This document shows, piece by piece, positions 1 through 8,770 of a DNA stretch of 64,000 bases. Under the pieces are notes generated by a model. That model was not told the DNA's origin. It searched no databases and saw nothing but the letters and a program-made list of their open reading frames with translations. This DNA comes from Pseudomonas sp. Marseille-Q3773 (GTDB lineage Bacteria > Pseudomonadota > Gammaproteobacteria > Pseudomonadales > Pseudomonadaceae). Numbering within the stretch: the stretch's first letter is position 1; every line of letters begins with the position of its first letter. Position numbers and translations under genes: made by a program. The stretch covers positions 930,001-994,000 of the forward strand of contig NZ_OU745390.1 of NCBI RefSeq assembly GCF_916618955.1, written 5' to 3'.

Positions 1-2
1 GC

Positions 3-353
3 GTCACCCGGGGCTCGATCGAGGACATGGAACTCAGCGCCGTGGCGCCCAAGGGCGCGGTGATCAAGCGCTTCGAGGACAACAACTCGACCATCGCCGC
101 CTACCTTTCCGGCCAGGTCGAACTGATCGCCAGTGGCAGCGTGGTAATGGCGGCCATTGCCGAGAAGAACCCGGCCAAGGTGCCGGTGGTCAAGGTCAAG
201 CTCAAGGATTCGCCGGTCTACGTGGGGCTGGCCAAGAACGAGCCGGCGTTGCTGGAAAAGGTCAACGCCACGCTGGACGCCGCCAAGGCGGACGGCAGCC
301 TGAACCGCAATGCCGAAAAATGGCTGAAACAGCCGCTGCCGGCGGACCTCTGA
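3..353 (+). CDS. Amino-acid ABC transporter substrate-binding protein, C-terminal part
   Basis: The frame is open from the window edge, so only the last 116 residues are visible. They match the C-terminal lobe of periplasmic family-3 solute-binding proteins: a hinge-to-lobe region (AAYLSGQVELIASG), a KDSPVYVGLAKNEPALLEKVN stretch, and the usual closing segment DGSLNRNAEKWLKQPLP. In the family this protein captures a polar amino acid and delivers it to the inner-membrane permeases. It is followed 22 bp later by two permease genes and an ATPase on the same strand, which form one operon. The exact amino acid cannot be read from the sequence. Confidence 0.85.
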   Translation, partial: VTRGSIEDMELSAVAPKGAVIKRFEDNNSTIAAYLSGQVELIASGSVVMAAIAEKNPAKVPVVKVKLKDSPVYVGLAKNEPALLEKVNATLDAAKADGSLNRNAEKWLKQPLPADL

Positions 354-375
354 GTGTCGCCCGGAGCCTGCCGAC

Positions 376-1041
376 ATGGCCTATGAATTCGACTTCGCCC
401 CCGTGCTGGCCCAGGCCGACCTGCTGCTCAAGGGCGCCGGCTTCACCTTGCAGCTGACCGCAGTCGGCACGCTGCTGGGCGTGGCCATCGGCGTGCTCGG
501 CGCCGGTGTACGTGCCTGGCGCGTGCGGCCTTTCGATGCGCTGTTCGGTCTGTATGTGGAGCTGATCCGCAATACGCCGTTCATTGTCCAGTTGTTCTTC
601 ATCTTCTTCGGCCTGCCGGCACTGGGCCTGCGCCTGACCGAGTGGCAGGCGGCGGTGCTGGCCATGGTGATCAACCTGGGCGCCTATTCCACCGAAATCA
701 TCCGTGCCGGCATCCAGGCCATTCCCAAAGGCCAGCTGGAAGCGGCCGCGGCACTGGCCATGAGCCGCTTCGAAGCGTTCCGCCACGTGGTGCTGCAACC
801 GGCGCTGGCCAAAGTCTGGCCGGCGCTGTCGAGCCAGATCGTGATTGTCATGCTGGGTTCGGCGGTGTGTTCGCAGATCGCCACCGAAGAGCTGTCATTC
901 GCCGCCAACTTCATCCAGTCGCGCAATTTCCGCGCGTTCGAGACCTACCTGCTGACCACCGCACTGTACCTGCTCATGGCCATCTTCCTGCGCCAGTTGC
1001 TGGCGTGGCTGGGGCAGCGCCTGCTGATGGGGAGACGCTGA
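376..1041 (+). CDS. Amino-acid ABC transporter permease (HisM/GlnP type), first subunit
   Basis: This 221-residue inner-membrane protein has several hydrophobic segments (for example about 20-42, 60-85 and 185-205). It carries the HisMQ-family signature EIIRAGIQAIPKGQLEAAAAL near residues 115-135, the EAA loop that contacts the ATPase. Length is normal for the family. It lies between the binding protein and a second permease, and its TGA overlaps the ATG of that permease by one base, so translation is probably coupled. It should form the heterodimeric channel of a polar amino-acid importer. Confidence 0.9.
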   Translation: MAYEFDFAPVLAQADLLLKGAGFTLQLTAVGTLLGVAIGVLGAGVRAWRVRPFDALFGLYVELIRNTPFIVQLFFIFFGLPALGLRLTEWQAAVLAMVINLGAYSTEIIRAGIQAIPKGQLEAAAALAMSRFEAFRHVVLQPALAKVWPALSSQIVIVMLGSAVCSQIATEELSFAANFIQSRNFRAFETYLLTTALYLLMAIFLRQLLAWLGQRLLMGRR

Positions 1042-1688
1042 TGGATTTCACCATCTGGGACATTCTGCGCAACTTGCTGATCGGCCTGCAATGGACCTTG
1101 CTGCTGTCGCTGGTGGCGTTCCTCTGCGGTGGTGCTGCCGGCTTGCTGGTGCTGGTCGCACGGCTGTCCGCGCAGCGGTTGTGGCGCGGCCTGGCGCGCG
1201 GCTATATCGAGCTGTTCCAGGGCACGCCGCTGTTGATGCAGCTGTTCATGGTGTTTTTCGGTATCGCCCTGTTCGGCCTCGATGTGTCGGCCTGGATGGC
1301 TGCGGCGATTGCACTGACGCTGTTCACCAGTGCCTTTCTCGCCGAAATCTGGCGCGGTTGCGTCGAAGCGATCCCGCGTGGCCAGTGGGAGGCCTCCGGC
1401 AGCCTGGCGCTGAGCCGGCTGGAACAGCTGCGCCACGTCATCCTGCCTCAGGCGCTGCGTATCGCCGTGGCGCCGACCGTGGGCTTTTCGGTGCAGGTGG
1501 TCAAGGGCACGGCGGTCACTTCGATCATCGGTTTCACCGAGTTGACCAAGACCGGCGGCATGCTGGCCAATGCCACTTTCGAACCGTTCATGGTCTACGG
1601 CCTGGTCGCGCTGGGCTACTTCATTCTCTGCTATCCGCTCTCGCTGAGCGCCCGTTACCTGGAAAGGAGGCTGCATGCCCCTGCTTAG
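1041..1688 (+). CDS. Amino-acid ABC transporter permease, second subunit
   Basis: The start at 1041 (MDFTIWDILRNLL) overlaps the upstream stop as TGATG and gives a 215-residue protein of standard length. A much earlier in-frame start exists but only translates the other permease in a wrong frame. Hydrophobic helices and the EAA motif (AEIWRGCVEAIPRGQWEASG, about residues 100-119) identify a HisMQ-family permease. Its last codons overlap the start of the ATPase gene by 14 bp, so the four genes are tightly coupled. Confidence 0.9.
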   Translation: MDFTIWDILRNLLIGLQWTLLLSLVAFLCGGAAGLLVLVARLSAQRLWRGLARGYIELFQGTPLLMQLFMVFFGIALFGLDVSAWMAAAIALTLFTSAFLAEIWRGCVEAIPRGQWEASGSLALSRLEQLRHVILPQALRIAVAPTVGFSVQVVKGTAVTSIIGFTELTKTGGMLANATFEPFMVYGLVALGYFILCYPLSLSARYLERRLHAPA

Positions 1689-2409
1689 AGTGTCTGCGTT
1701 GCACAAGTACTACGGCGACAACCACGTGCTCAAGGGCGTCGACCTCAGCATCGAAGAGGGTGAGGTGGTGGCCATCATCGGCCGCAGCGGCTCGGGCAAG
1801 AGCACCTTGCTGCGCACCCTCAATGGCCTGGAGTCGATCAGCGACGGGGTGATCGAGGTGGACGGTGAATACCTCGACGCCAGCCGCGCTGACCTGCGCG
1901 CCTTGCGCCAGAAGGTAGGCATGGTGTTCCAGCAGTTCAACCTGTTCCCGCACCTGAGCGTGGGCGAGAACGTGATGTTGGCGCCGCAGGTGGTGAAGAA
2001 GGCCAGCCGCGCCGAAGCGCGCCGCCTGGCCGAGCAGATGTTGGCGCGGGTGGGGCTGGCGGAGAAGTTCGATGCCTACCCCGACCGGCTCTCCGGTGGC
2101 CAGCAGCAGCGGGTGGCGATCGCCCGCGCCCTGGCCATGTCGCCAAAAGTACTGCTGTGCGACGAGATCACCTCGGCGCTCGACCCCGAGCTGGTCAACG
2201 AAGTGCTCGGCGTGGTGCGCCAGCTGGCCAGCGAGGGCATGACCCTGATCATGGTCACCCATGAGATGCGCTTCGCCCGCGAGGTGGGCGACAAGCTGGT
2301 GTTCATGCACCAGGGCAAGGTGCATGAAATGGGCAACCCACGTGAGGTGTTCGCCGCGCCGCAGACAGCGGAGCTGGCCAACTTCATCGGTGCGGTGGCC
2401 TCGGCCTAG
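1675..2409 (+). CDS. Amino-acid ABC transporter ATP-binding protein (GlnQ/HisP type)
   Basis: This 244-residue cytoplasmic ATPase powers the preceding permeases. Walker A (GRSGSGKST, about 36-44), the Q-loop (VFQQFNLFPH), the ABC signature LSGGQQQR (about 140) and Walker B (VLLCDEITSALDPE) with the switch histidine (VTHEM) are all intact. The ATG at 1675 lies inside the end of the permease gene and follows an AAAGGAGG ribosome binding site. It ends 7 bp before the convergent lipoprotein gene. Confidence 0.95.
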   Translation: MPLLRVSALHKYYGDNHVLKGVDLSIEEGEVVAIIGRSGSGKSTLLRTLNGLESISDGVIEVDGEYLDASRADLRALRQKVGMVFQQFNLFPHLSVGENVMLAPQVVKKASRAEARRLAEQMLARVGLAEKFDAYPDRLSGGQQQRVAIARALAMSPKVLLCDEITSALDPELVNEVLGVVRQLASEGMTLIMVTHEMRFAREVGDKLVFMHQGKVHEMGNPREVFAAPQTAELANFIGAVASA

Positions 2410-2416
2410 CGACGTT

Positions 2417-3175
2417 TCATCGTACGCCGACTTTCCAGGGGGCATATTCCATCTCGCTGTAGCCCTTGGCCAAGCCATCCGTCTCGGTCTTGAAGCCCGG
2501 CAGGTTGGTCAGGTCCAACGCCATGCAACGGCTGTTGAGCCGGGCCTGCAGTTTGCCATCGAGGCGGAAATCGTCCGGCCGTAGCGGGTGCGGGTAGATC
2601 TGCACCAGGCAGCCTTGCACCTTGCCTTGGGCATTCGCCTGGTAATACACCGAGGCCCGGCCAATGCTGTCTATCGGCTGGTCGCTGAACAGCTGCTGCC
2701 AGAAGAAGTCACGCTGCGCGTTGCTCTGGCGCCGGGCAGTGCCTGGCGCTTGAGCGGACGCCGGCAGCACCACGAACAGCGGCGCACGTATTTCCGCTGT
2801 ACCGTTGTCCTCGCGCAGCGGCTTGGGCACCACGGGATAGATGGTCTTCCAGCATTGCGCCTCCACCACACTGGCCAGTGACTTGAAGTCGGTGCGGATC
2901 AGTTCGGCAGGCAGCTTGGTTTCATACCGCAGCGGGGCCCTGCCGGCCTTGCAGTTGACGGGCGCGGAGTATGAATCGAGCTTGATATCCAGCATGACCA
3001 CACCGATTTGCGGGCCCGTGTCAGCTGTGGCGATGCCCAACTTCAACGCCTGCTGCATGTCGCTCACGAATATCTGCCGTGCCTGTTTTTCCGCCTCGGA
3101 AGAGCGCGGGTGCTGGCAACCTGGCAAAGCGATGAGCGTGGCGGCCATAAATGCCGCAGGTAGTGTTCTGAGCAC
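2417..3175 (-). CDS. Hypothetical lipoprotein
   Basis: A 252-residue protein with an N-terminal hydrophobic stretch followed by the lipobox LPGC at about residue 19, so export and lipidation are expected. The mature part has no catalytic motif that I recognise. It resembles uncharacterised Pseudomonas lipoproteins that end in a C-terminal region with a tryptophan (YAPWKVGVR). It stands alone, convergent with the amino-acid importer and upstream of a strong hairpin. Function unknown. Confidence 0.7.
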   Translation of the reverse strand: MLRTLPAAFMAATLIALPGCQHPRSSEAEKQARQIFVSDMQQALKLGIATADTGPQIGVVMLDIKLDSYSAPVNCKAGRAPLRYETKLPAELIRTDFKSLASVVEAQCWKTIYPVVPKPLREDNGTAEIRAPLFVVLPASAQAPGTARRQSNAQRDFFWQQLFSDQPIDSIGRASVYYQANAQGKVQGCLVQIYPHPLRPDDFRLDGKLQARLNSRCMALDLTNLPGFKTETDGLAKGYSEMEYAPWKVGVR

Positions 3176-3290
3176 AGTAACGTCCTTGATGAGGTATGGG
3201 CGGGCTTCTTGCCACGTGAGTCACGGCCAGCATTATCAGTCAGAACGCAAAGGGCGTGGGTGTTGTTTGTATGCAGGAAATGTCTCGTTT

Positions 3291-3320
3291 GGCGGTGTCG
3301 GCGCCAGAGCCGACACCGCC
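3291..3320 (-). terminator. Strong hairpin downstream of the TonB receptor gene
   Basis: A perfect 12-bp inverted repeat (GGCGGTGTCGGC / GCCGACACCGCC) with a 6-nt loop starts 6 bp after the receptor stop codon. Neither strand has a clear T-run, so it may be a terminator or a 3'-end stabilising hairpin. Confidence 0.55.
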
Positions 3321-3325
3321 TCATG

Positions 3326-5476
3326 TCAGAAACGCATGTCCAGCGCCAGTTCAAAGGTGCGGGGCGGGCCCACGTAGTACTGGCTGTTGTAAGCCTGCTT
3401 GGCATAGATCTCGTCGGTCAGGTTGCGCACCCGCCCGGTCAGGCTGGTAGCTGCATCCAGCCGGTAGCGGGCGAATGCGCCGAACAGGGTGTAGGCCGGG
3501 GCCTTCAGGTTGTTGGCATTGTCGGCATACACCGAGCCCACGTAGCGCCCGTCCGCGCCCACCGACCATGCCGACGAGAGGTTGTAGGTCAGCCACAGGT
3601 TGGCGACACTGGCCGGCACGTTCACCGGTGCATTGCCCTTGCGCGACACCGACACGCCGTTGACTGCCTCGTTGAACTCATCGTACCGGGCATCGACGTA
3701 GGCATAGTTGGCCTCGGCCAGCAATTTCGCTGTCACCTGCAGGCGCCCGGACAACTCGATGCCCCGCGAAGTCTGCTGACCGGCCTGGACCGTGAGGTTG
3801 GCATCGTTGGCATCACGCACGGCAAAGTCCTTGCGTACGATCTGGTACAGCGCCAGCGTGGCCGCACCGCGCCCGTCGAGGAAATCGAACTTGCTGCCCA
3901 CTTCCCACTGCTGCCCCTTGGACAGGTCGAACAGGCCGACGTTGGAGTAGGTCGCTGCCGCCAGCGAACCGGCCGGCAAGTCGGCGGAAGTGCTGTACTG
4001 GACATATACGCTGGCAGAGGGAGTCAGTGCGTAGGTCAGGCCCACACGCCCAGACAGGGGCTCCCAGCGCCGTTCGAAGTAGGCCGGCGAGGTTGGCGTC
4101 ACCGCGCCGTAGTTGGTCACCTCCATGTCCAGGTAGTCGTAGCGCAGTGCCGTCAACAGGGCCAGGCGCTCGGTGAGTTGCAGACGGTTTTCGGCAAAGG
4201 CGGCGCGGTTGCTTACCTCGTGACGGCGCTGCTTGGTCAGGCCTGCGTTGACCCCGGGGATGTCATTGAAGCTGCCGGGAGCGAAGTGCTCGGCATCGAC
4301 CACGTCGCTCCAACTGCTTGATGTGGGGAAGAGGGTCTGGCGCATGCGCGAGTATTCCAGCCCCAGCGACCACTGGCTGGCCAGGCCGAACAGCTGGTTG
4401 TCGTGACGCAGCTCGATGCGGTTGCCCAGCAGGTTGTGGTCGTGGCGCTGCAGGTAAGGGCTGCTGCGCCGGACCTTGCCATCGTCGGTGTAGCTGTAGC
4501 GCTCGAGGTTGCGATAGTCGCGCTGGGCGCTGTAGTGGTACAGCGTGTTCTGCACGCTGGTGCTGTCGCTGACCTGGTAGTCGAGGATCGAGCGCAACCA
4601 GCGTACCCGCTGTTCATAACGGCCGTCGCCGACATTGTAGTTTTCGAAGCGGCGGCTGTTGTCGATCGTCATCGTGCGGCGCCCGGGCAGGATCGGCGAG
4701 CCCCAGTAGGGGCTGTCTTCACGGTCTTCCTGGTATTCCACGGCCAGGGTGTGGGTGAGGTTGGGCGCGAGATCGCTGAGCAGTGAGAGTGCCAGGCTGT
4801 CGGTATGCCGTTCATTGCCGTCGACGTAGCCGTTGGTATGCCCGCGGCTGAAGTCCAGGCGCGCGAAATGGCGGGCATCGGCGGGGTTGCTGGCCAATGC
4901 CTGGTTGATGCCGAAGGCAGCTTCGCTGTCGTCGAAGCTGCCGTAGCGGATCCGCCCGTCGAAGGTCTGCTGGTCGCGGCTGGCCAGCTTGCTGATGTAA
5001 TTGATCGAGCCACCCACCGCACCTGCGCCATGCAGGAACGATGATGGCCCGCCGATCAGCTCGACGCGATCGAGTACCCAGGCATCTACCGGCCGGGTGG
5101 CGCTGCTGTAGCCGAGGTTGATGCCGTTGTACAACTGGGTGACCTGGTTCTGGGTAAAACCGCGGTAGGCGACGAAACCGCCGAAACCGGGGTTGGCCGA
5201 GGCGTTCACGCCGGTCATGGCGTTGATCACCTCCTGGCTGTCGCGGGCACCGCGTTCTTCGATCACACGGCGGTCCGAGACGCTGACCGAGGCGGGCGTT
5301 TCCCGCGCGGTAAGGCCGAGGCGGGAGCCGGTGCGGATCGGCTCGTCCAGTTGCACGCCGCTGGCGGCGTCTGGTTCACCGTCGATGGTGATGACGCCGA
5401 GTTCTACCGGGGCAGTATCCGCCCAGGCGAGGCTGCAGGTGCCCAAGAGGAGCACCAGGGAAGTATTGCGAAGCAT
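3326..5476 (-). CDS. TonB-dependent siderophore receptor
   Basis: An outer-membrane beta-barrel receptor of 716 residues from the ATG at 5476. A start at 5497 is also open, but the signal peptide MLRNTSLVLLLGTCSLAWA begins at 5476. After it come a TonB-box-like segment (VELGVITIDGEPD), the plug domain (about residues 50-160, ending in DRVELIGGPSSFLHGAGAVGGSINYISK), then the barrel, which ends in the typical C-terminal phenylalanine (LALDMRF). The family imports ferric siderophores or other metal chelates using TonB energy. A DUF2946 protein is encoded 68 bp upstream on the same strand. The ligand is unknown. Confidence 0.9.
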   Translation of the reverse strand: MLRNTSLVLLLGTCSLAWADTAPVELGVITIDGEPDAASGVQLDEPIRTGSRLGLTARETPASVSVSDRRVIEERGARDSQEVINAMTGVNASANPGFGGFVAYRGFTQNQVTQLYNGINLGYSSATRPVDAWVLDRVELIGGPSSFLHGAGAVGGSINYISKLASRDQQTFDGRIRYGSFDDSEAAFGINQALASNPADARHFARLDFSRGHTNGYVDGNERHTDSLALSLLSDLAPNLTHTLAVEYQEDREDSPYWGSPILPGRRTMTIDNSRRFENYNVGDGRYEQRVRWLRSILDYQVSDSTSVQNTLYHYSAQRDYRNLERYSYTDDGKVRRSSPYLQRHDHNLLGNRIELRHDNQLFGLASQWSLGLEYSRMRQTLFPTSSSWSDVVDAEHFAPGSFNDIPGVNAGLTKQRRHEVSNRAAFAENRLQLTERLALLTALRYDYLDMEVTNYGAVTPTSPAYFERRWEPLSGRVGLTYALTPSASVYVQYSTSADLPAGSLAAATYSNVGLFDLSKGQQWEVGSKFDFLDGRGAATLALYQIVRKDFAVRDANDANLTVQAGQQTSRGIELSGRLQVTAKLLAEANYAYVDARYDEFNEAVNGVSVSRKGNAPVNVPASVANLWLTYNLSSAWSVGADGRYVGSVYADNANNLKAPAYTLFGAFARYRLDAATSLTGRVRNLTDEIYAKQAYNSQYYVGPPRTFELALDMRF

Positions 5477-5544
5477 GTTGGTCGTTCTTCCACGCAAAGA
5501 TCATGGCTGACTGCGGGCGCGCAGGCGGGCGCGCCCGGCCCAGG

Positions 5545-5955
5545 TCAGGCGAAATGAATATCAGCTGCGGGGAAAATGACGGGGGGCGCGCGAGGGGTGA
5601 GGGCAGGGCGTTGATAGCGTGGCGGCGGTTGCGCCCAGCTGCGTATCACGACAGGCGCAGTGGCCACGGCTTGCGCCGGGGTAAATGACCAACCGCCACT
5701 GCTGAGCGGCACGGCCAGGCCGAACGAGGAGCACACCGGGCAGTCGAGCTGGGCCATGTGCTGGTCGCTGCCGCTGCCCTCGAAGTCGATGGCCATGCCG
5801 TGCTCGCTGCCGAGCGAGCAGAAACTGCCTTGCAGGCCGGCCAGGCGCAGGCCACCCATCTGGCCATGGTGCAAGCCGCACAACGCCAGGCTGAACAGGA
5901 CACTGGCGTAGAGCGCCCAGGCGGTCAGCATGCGAGTATGGCGGGTGGTTTTCAT
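5545..5955 (-). CDS. DUF2946 family protein
   Basis: A 136-residue protein with an N-terminal hydrophobic segment (about 10-27), a short His motif (GLHHGQMGG) and a paired-cysteine motif LDCPVCSSF near residue 88, the hallmark of DUF2946. Members are small exported or membrane proteins often encoded beside TonB receptors and copper genes, so a metal-binding accessory role is plausible but unproven. It precedes the TonB receptor on the same strand and probably shares its transcript. Confidence 0.75.
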   Translation of the reverse strand: MKTTRHTRMLTAWALYASVLFSLALCGLHHGQMGGLRLAGLQGSFCSLGSEHGMAIDFEGSGSDQHMAQLDCPVCSSFGLAVPLSSGGWSFTPAQAVATAPVVIRSWAQPPPRYQRPALTPRAPPVIFPAADIHFA

Positions 5956-6045
5956 GGCGCGAATCTACCACCCGGATGAACGGTCGGGTAGGGCTTTCAC
6001 CTGCATACCTGCTCGCTGCGTTGCAGCCCGGCGCGATACGAGGCC

Positions 6046-7617
6046 TCAGGCAATGACAACCCGGTTGCGTCCTTCTTGCTTGGCCTGGTAAAGCGCCCGG
6101 TCTGCGGCACTCAATACGTACCCCGGCTCGCCACCGGCCTCGCCTTTCCAGTGCGCCACCCCCAGCGAAATCGTCACCGCACCCACCGGCTCGACCGGCG
6201 TATCCTGCACCGTCACCCGCAGCCGCTCGGCCACTACCGCTGCCACGTCCAGGCTGGCCCCGGGCAGCAGCATCAGAAATTCCTCGCCGCCGGTACGGCA
6301 CAGCAGGTCACCTTCCCGGCAGCAGCGGCGCATCAGCTCCGCCAGCCGGCGCAGTACCTGGTCGCCGACTTCGTGGCCATGGTTGTCATTGACCCGCTTG
6401 AAATGGTCGATATCCAGCACGATGGCGGCAAACGCCCGACCTTCGGCTTCCAGCAATGACAAGCTGAATTCCAGGCTGCGTCGGTTGCCCAGGCCGGTCA
6501 GCGGGTCGGTTTGGGCGTCGCGGTTGAGCCGGCCGATGCGCTCATGCAACAAGTTGAGGCCGAACAGCAGCGCACGTTTGAGCTGGGCAGCCTCGAAGTA
6601 CCAGGCCGACACCCGATGCAGGCGCTCGGCAGTGCCGGCGCGGTCCATCGAGCGGGCGCCGGCTGCCAGTTGCCACAGTGGTCGGGCAATGATCATGGCC
6701 AGCCACCACAGCAACAGGCTGCCAACCAGCGCCAAGGGGACCGAGGTGCCTACCACGTTGAGGATCAGCCGGTTCAACGGCGCGACAGTCTGCGCCAGCG
6801 GCTGCTGCGCCACCACGCCCCAGCCGGCGCTGGGCACGGTGGCGAAACCGGCAACCATTGCCACACCGTGGCTGTTGGTCAGCTGGCGGGTGCCGTTGCC
6901 CAAGGTCGCCAGCTGGTCGATCAAGGCATTGCCTTCAACCACTTTGCCCACCCGTTGGCCGTCGGGGTGATAGAGCAGGCGACGGTTGCGGTCGACCACG
7001 TACAGGTACGAGCCGTCCTTGTAGAAATGTTCACCCAGCAGGCTGTTGAGGATGTTGCGCTCACGCAGGTACAAGCTTCCGCCAACGTAGCCCCGGTAGC
7101 GACCGTTGCTGTCGAAAATCGGGTGCGACAAGGCCACTACCAGGTTGTTGGCCGCCGATATGTAGGGCGTCGACACCAGTGGGCTGCGCGCATTCAGCGC
7201 TTCCTCGACCCCGGGCGAGTGCATGCGGCTGCCAACCAGATGCCGCAGTGACGCCGGGGAAATGGCCAGCAGTACCCCGTCGGCATCGAGCACGAAGGTG
7301 GAATTGAAGGCCATGCTCTGGTTCAGCACGCGTTCTGTTTCGGCTTGCAGTGCCTGGGCATCAGCCAGCTGCCGCCCTTGCACCCCGGCGCTGAACGACA
7401 ACTGCTGCTGGGCATTGCTGATGAAGGTCTCGGTGATGCTGGCCAGCTTGGTCGCATACACCCGGTTGGCTTCCAGGGCGTGATCGATCAACAGCTGGCG
7501 CTGCACCCGGTAGCTGGCGAAATAGCTTGCGCACAGCATGACCAAGGCGGTGAGGGCGCAGAGCACCAGGATGAGGGTGCGTAGATCCAGGCGCAATCCG
7601 TGCTTGCTGTTTGGCAA
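6046..7617 (-). CDS. Diguanylate cyclase with periplasmic Cache sensor domain
   Basis: A 523-residue membrane protein. Transmembrane helix 1 (about 13-33) and a second helix (about 285-308) flank a dCache-like periplasmic sensor with typical sequence such as YRGYVGGSLYLRERNIL. The C-terminal GGDEF domain (about 365-520) has an intact active site GGEEF, and RxxD (REGD) five residues upstream forms the inhibitory I-site. It should make cyclic di-GMP from GTP in response to an external small molecule. The ligand is not predictable. It appears monocistronic. Confidence 0.92.
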   Translation of the reverse strand: MPNSKHGLRLDLRTLILVLCALTALVMLCASYFASYRVQRQLLIDHALEANRVYATKLASITETFISNAQQQLSFSAGVQGRQLADAQALQAETERVLNQSMAFNSTFVLDADGVLLAISPASLRHLVGSRMHSPGVEEALNARSPLVSTPYISAANNLVVALSHPIFDSNGRYRGYVGGSLYLRERNILNSLLGEHFYKDGSYLYVVDRNRRLLYHPDGQRVGKVVEGNALIDQLATLGNGTRQLTNSHGVAMVAGFATVPSAGWGVVAQQPLAQTVAPLNRLILNVVGTSVPLALVGSLLLWWLAMIIARPLWQLAAGARSMDRAGTAERLHRVSAWYFEAAQLKRALLFGLNLLHERIGRLNRDAQTDPLTGLGNRRSLEFSLSLLEAEGRAFAAIVLDIDHFKRVNDNHGHEVGDQVLRRLAELMRRCCREGDLLCRTGGEEFLMLLPGASLDVAAVVAERLRVTVQDTPVEPVGAVTISLGVAHWKGEAGGEPGYVLSAADRALYQAKQEGRNRVVIA

Positions 7618-7696
7618 TCCTGACCTCGAATAATGGAATAAGCATCTGCGAAACAGGAATAACCTTACGCGTTATACGCGCGATGGGAAACCGTAC

Positions 7697-8176
7697 TCAT
7701 GAACCGGCCTTCTCCAGCGCTTCGAGTTCGTCTTCCACTTGCTGCATGCGTTGCTCGGCCAGGGCCTGGACCTTCACGTCGCGGGCCGTCTCGCGCATCA
7801 GGGCAGTGAGTTTCTCGCCCAGGCGCTTGCCGGCTTCGGTGTCTTCCAGGGCGCGGGCTTTGGCCGGATCCTGGGTGGCCTCGACGAGGGCGGCGAACTC
7901 AGCGTCGCTGAAGTTCTTTTCGCTGTAAAGGCGGAACAGGTCCTGGCGCTGGTCTTCGACGGTCAGGTACTTGCGTAGCACATCCTCGATGGTCGCCTGC
8001 GACAGCTGCGGGTGCCGGCGACCGAGCAGCGCGGCCATGCGCGCGATGTTGTGCGCGTAGGCGTCCTGCAGGGGCAGTTGGGTGAGGATCTGTTGTTCAC
8101 GCGAGGGCTTCTGGTCGCAGGCGGTGAGGGCGGCTGTCAGCAGCAGGGGTAACAGCAACGTGAGAAGGCGCGGCAT
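7697..8176 (-). CDS. Hypothetical lipoprotein with helical C-terminus
   Basis: A 159-residue protein with a signal peptide and lipobox (LTAC at about residue 19). The mature part is charged and largely helical, ending in a likely coiled coil (EQRMQQVEDELEALEKAG). It is probably a periplasmic or outer-membrane-anchored lipoprotein. No characterised family is recognised. It lies 79 bp upstream of the diguanylate cyclase start on the same strand; co-transcription is possible. Confidence 0.7.
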   Translation of the reverse strand: MPRLLTLLLPLLLTAALTACDQKPSREQQILTQLPLQDAYAHNIARMAALLGRRHPQLSQATIEDVLRKYLTVEDQRQDLFRLYSEKNFSDAEFAALVEATQDPAKARALEDTEAGKRLGEKLTALMRETARDVKVQALAEQRMQQVEDELEALEKAGS

Positions 8177-8399
8177 GGTGTGGCCTGGTCGGGCAGTGAT
8201 AGCGGGGATTATACCGATGTCGGCCGGGCCACGACGACCCCGTCATCTGCCTTCGCATGCGCGGGTGGCGGCGATGGCGGTTCAGAAAATGCCTACAAAA
8301 CGCCTGGCTGGGTGATCGACGCGTTCATTTCAAAACCTGCCTGCCTTGCTTACCTTCCACGGTGCACGGATTGTTCGAATGCACCAAGGGAGATTCGCG

Positions 8400-8723
8400 A
8401 TGCCACATATGGCCCCGTACAAACTCAAACTGCTGGACGAGTTCGAAGACCGCAATGACCTGTGGACCTTCGCCGATTTCGAGAACCGCCTGACGGCACT
8501 CTGGCGTGGCGCGACTTACCACGATGCCAAGAGCATCATCAATGCGGCGCACCAGGAACAGCGCTGGCCCAGGACGGTAAAGCGCTACCTGCTGACCAAT
8601 TACCAGGCGTTCGGCAATGTCAGTGCGGAACTGGAGCGCACGTTTGCCGAGGTGGTGAAGGCGATGGAGGCCCAGGAGCGGGCGCAGTGGGGGTTGCAGC
8701 CTGCTGCCAGTTCGGTGGTCTGA
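8400..8723 (+). CDS. Small conserved hypothetical protein
   Basis: The ATG at 8400 follows an AGGGAG ribosome binding site and gives a 107-residue protein. The longer frame from 8346 lacks such a site. The protein is acidic-to-neutral, rich in aromatic and charged residues (LWTFADFENRLTALWRG), with no signal peptide or membrane segment. I do not recognise a characterised domain. It ends just before a bidirectional hairpin shared with the convergent porin gene. Confidence 0.65.
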   Translation: MPHMAPYKLKLLDEFEDRNDLWTFADFENRLTALWRGATYHDAKSIINAAHQEQRWPRTVKRYLLTNYQAFGNVSAELERTFAEVVKAMEAQERAQWGLQPAASSVV

Positions 8724-8731
8724 CCGGGTGT

Positions 8732-8752
8732 CGGGGCTGCCTGGCAGCCCCG
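8732..8752. terminator. Bidirectional hairpin between convergent genes
   Basis: A perfect 10-bp inverted repeat (CGGGGCTGCC / GGCAGCCCCG) around a single T sits between the ends of the small hypothetical gene and the porin gene. It is well placed to stop transcription from both sides, although T-runs are missing. Confidence 0.6.
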
Positions 8753-8770
8753 GTTCAGCTGAGGGGGCGA

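Noticed and set aside
642..1688. Long forward ORF of 348 codons covering both permeases
   Set aside because: Its first 133 codons translate the first permease in a wrong frame into Arg/Gly/Pro-rich nonsense; the real gene starts at 1041.
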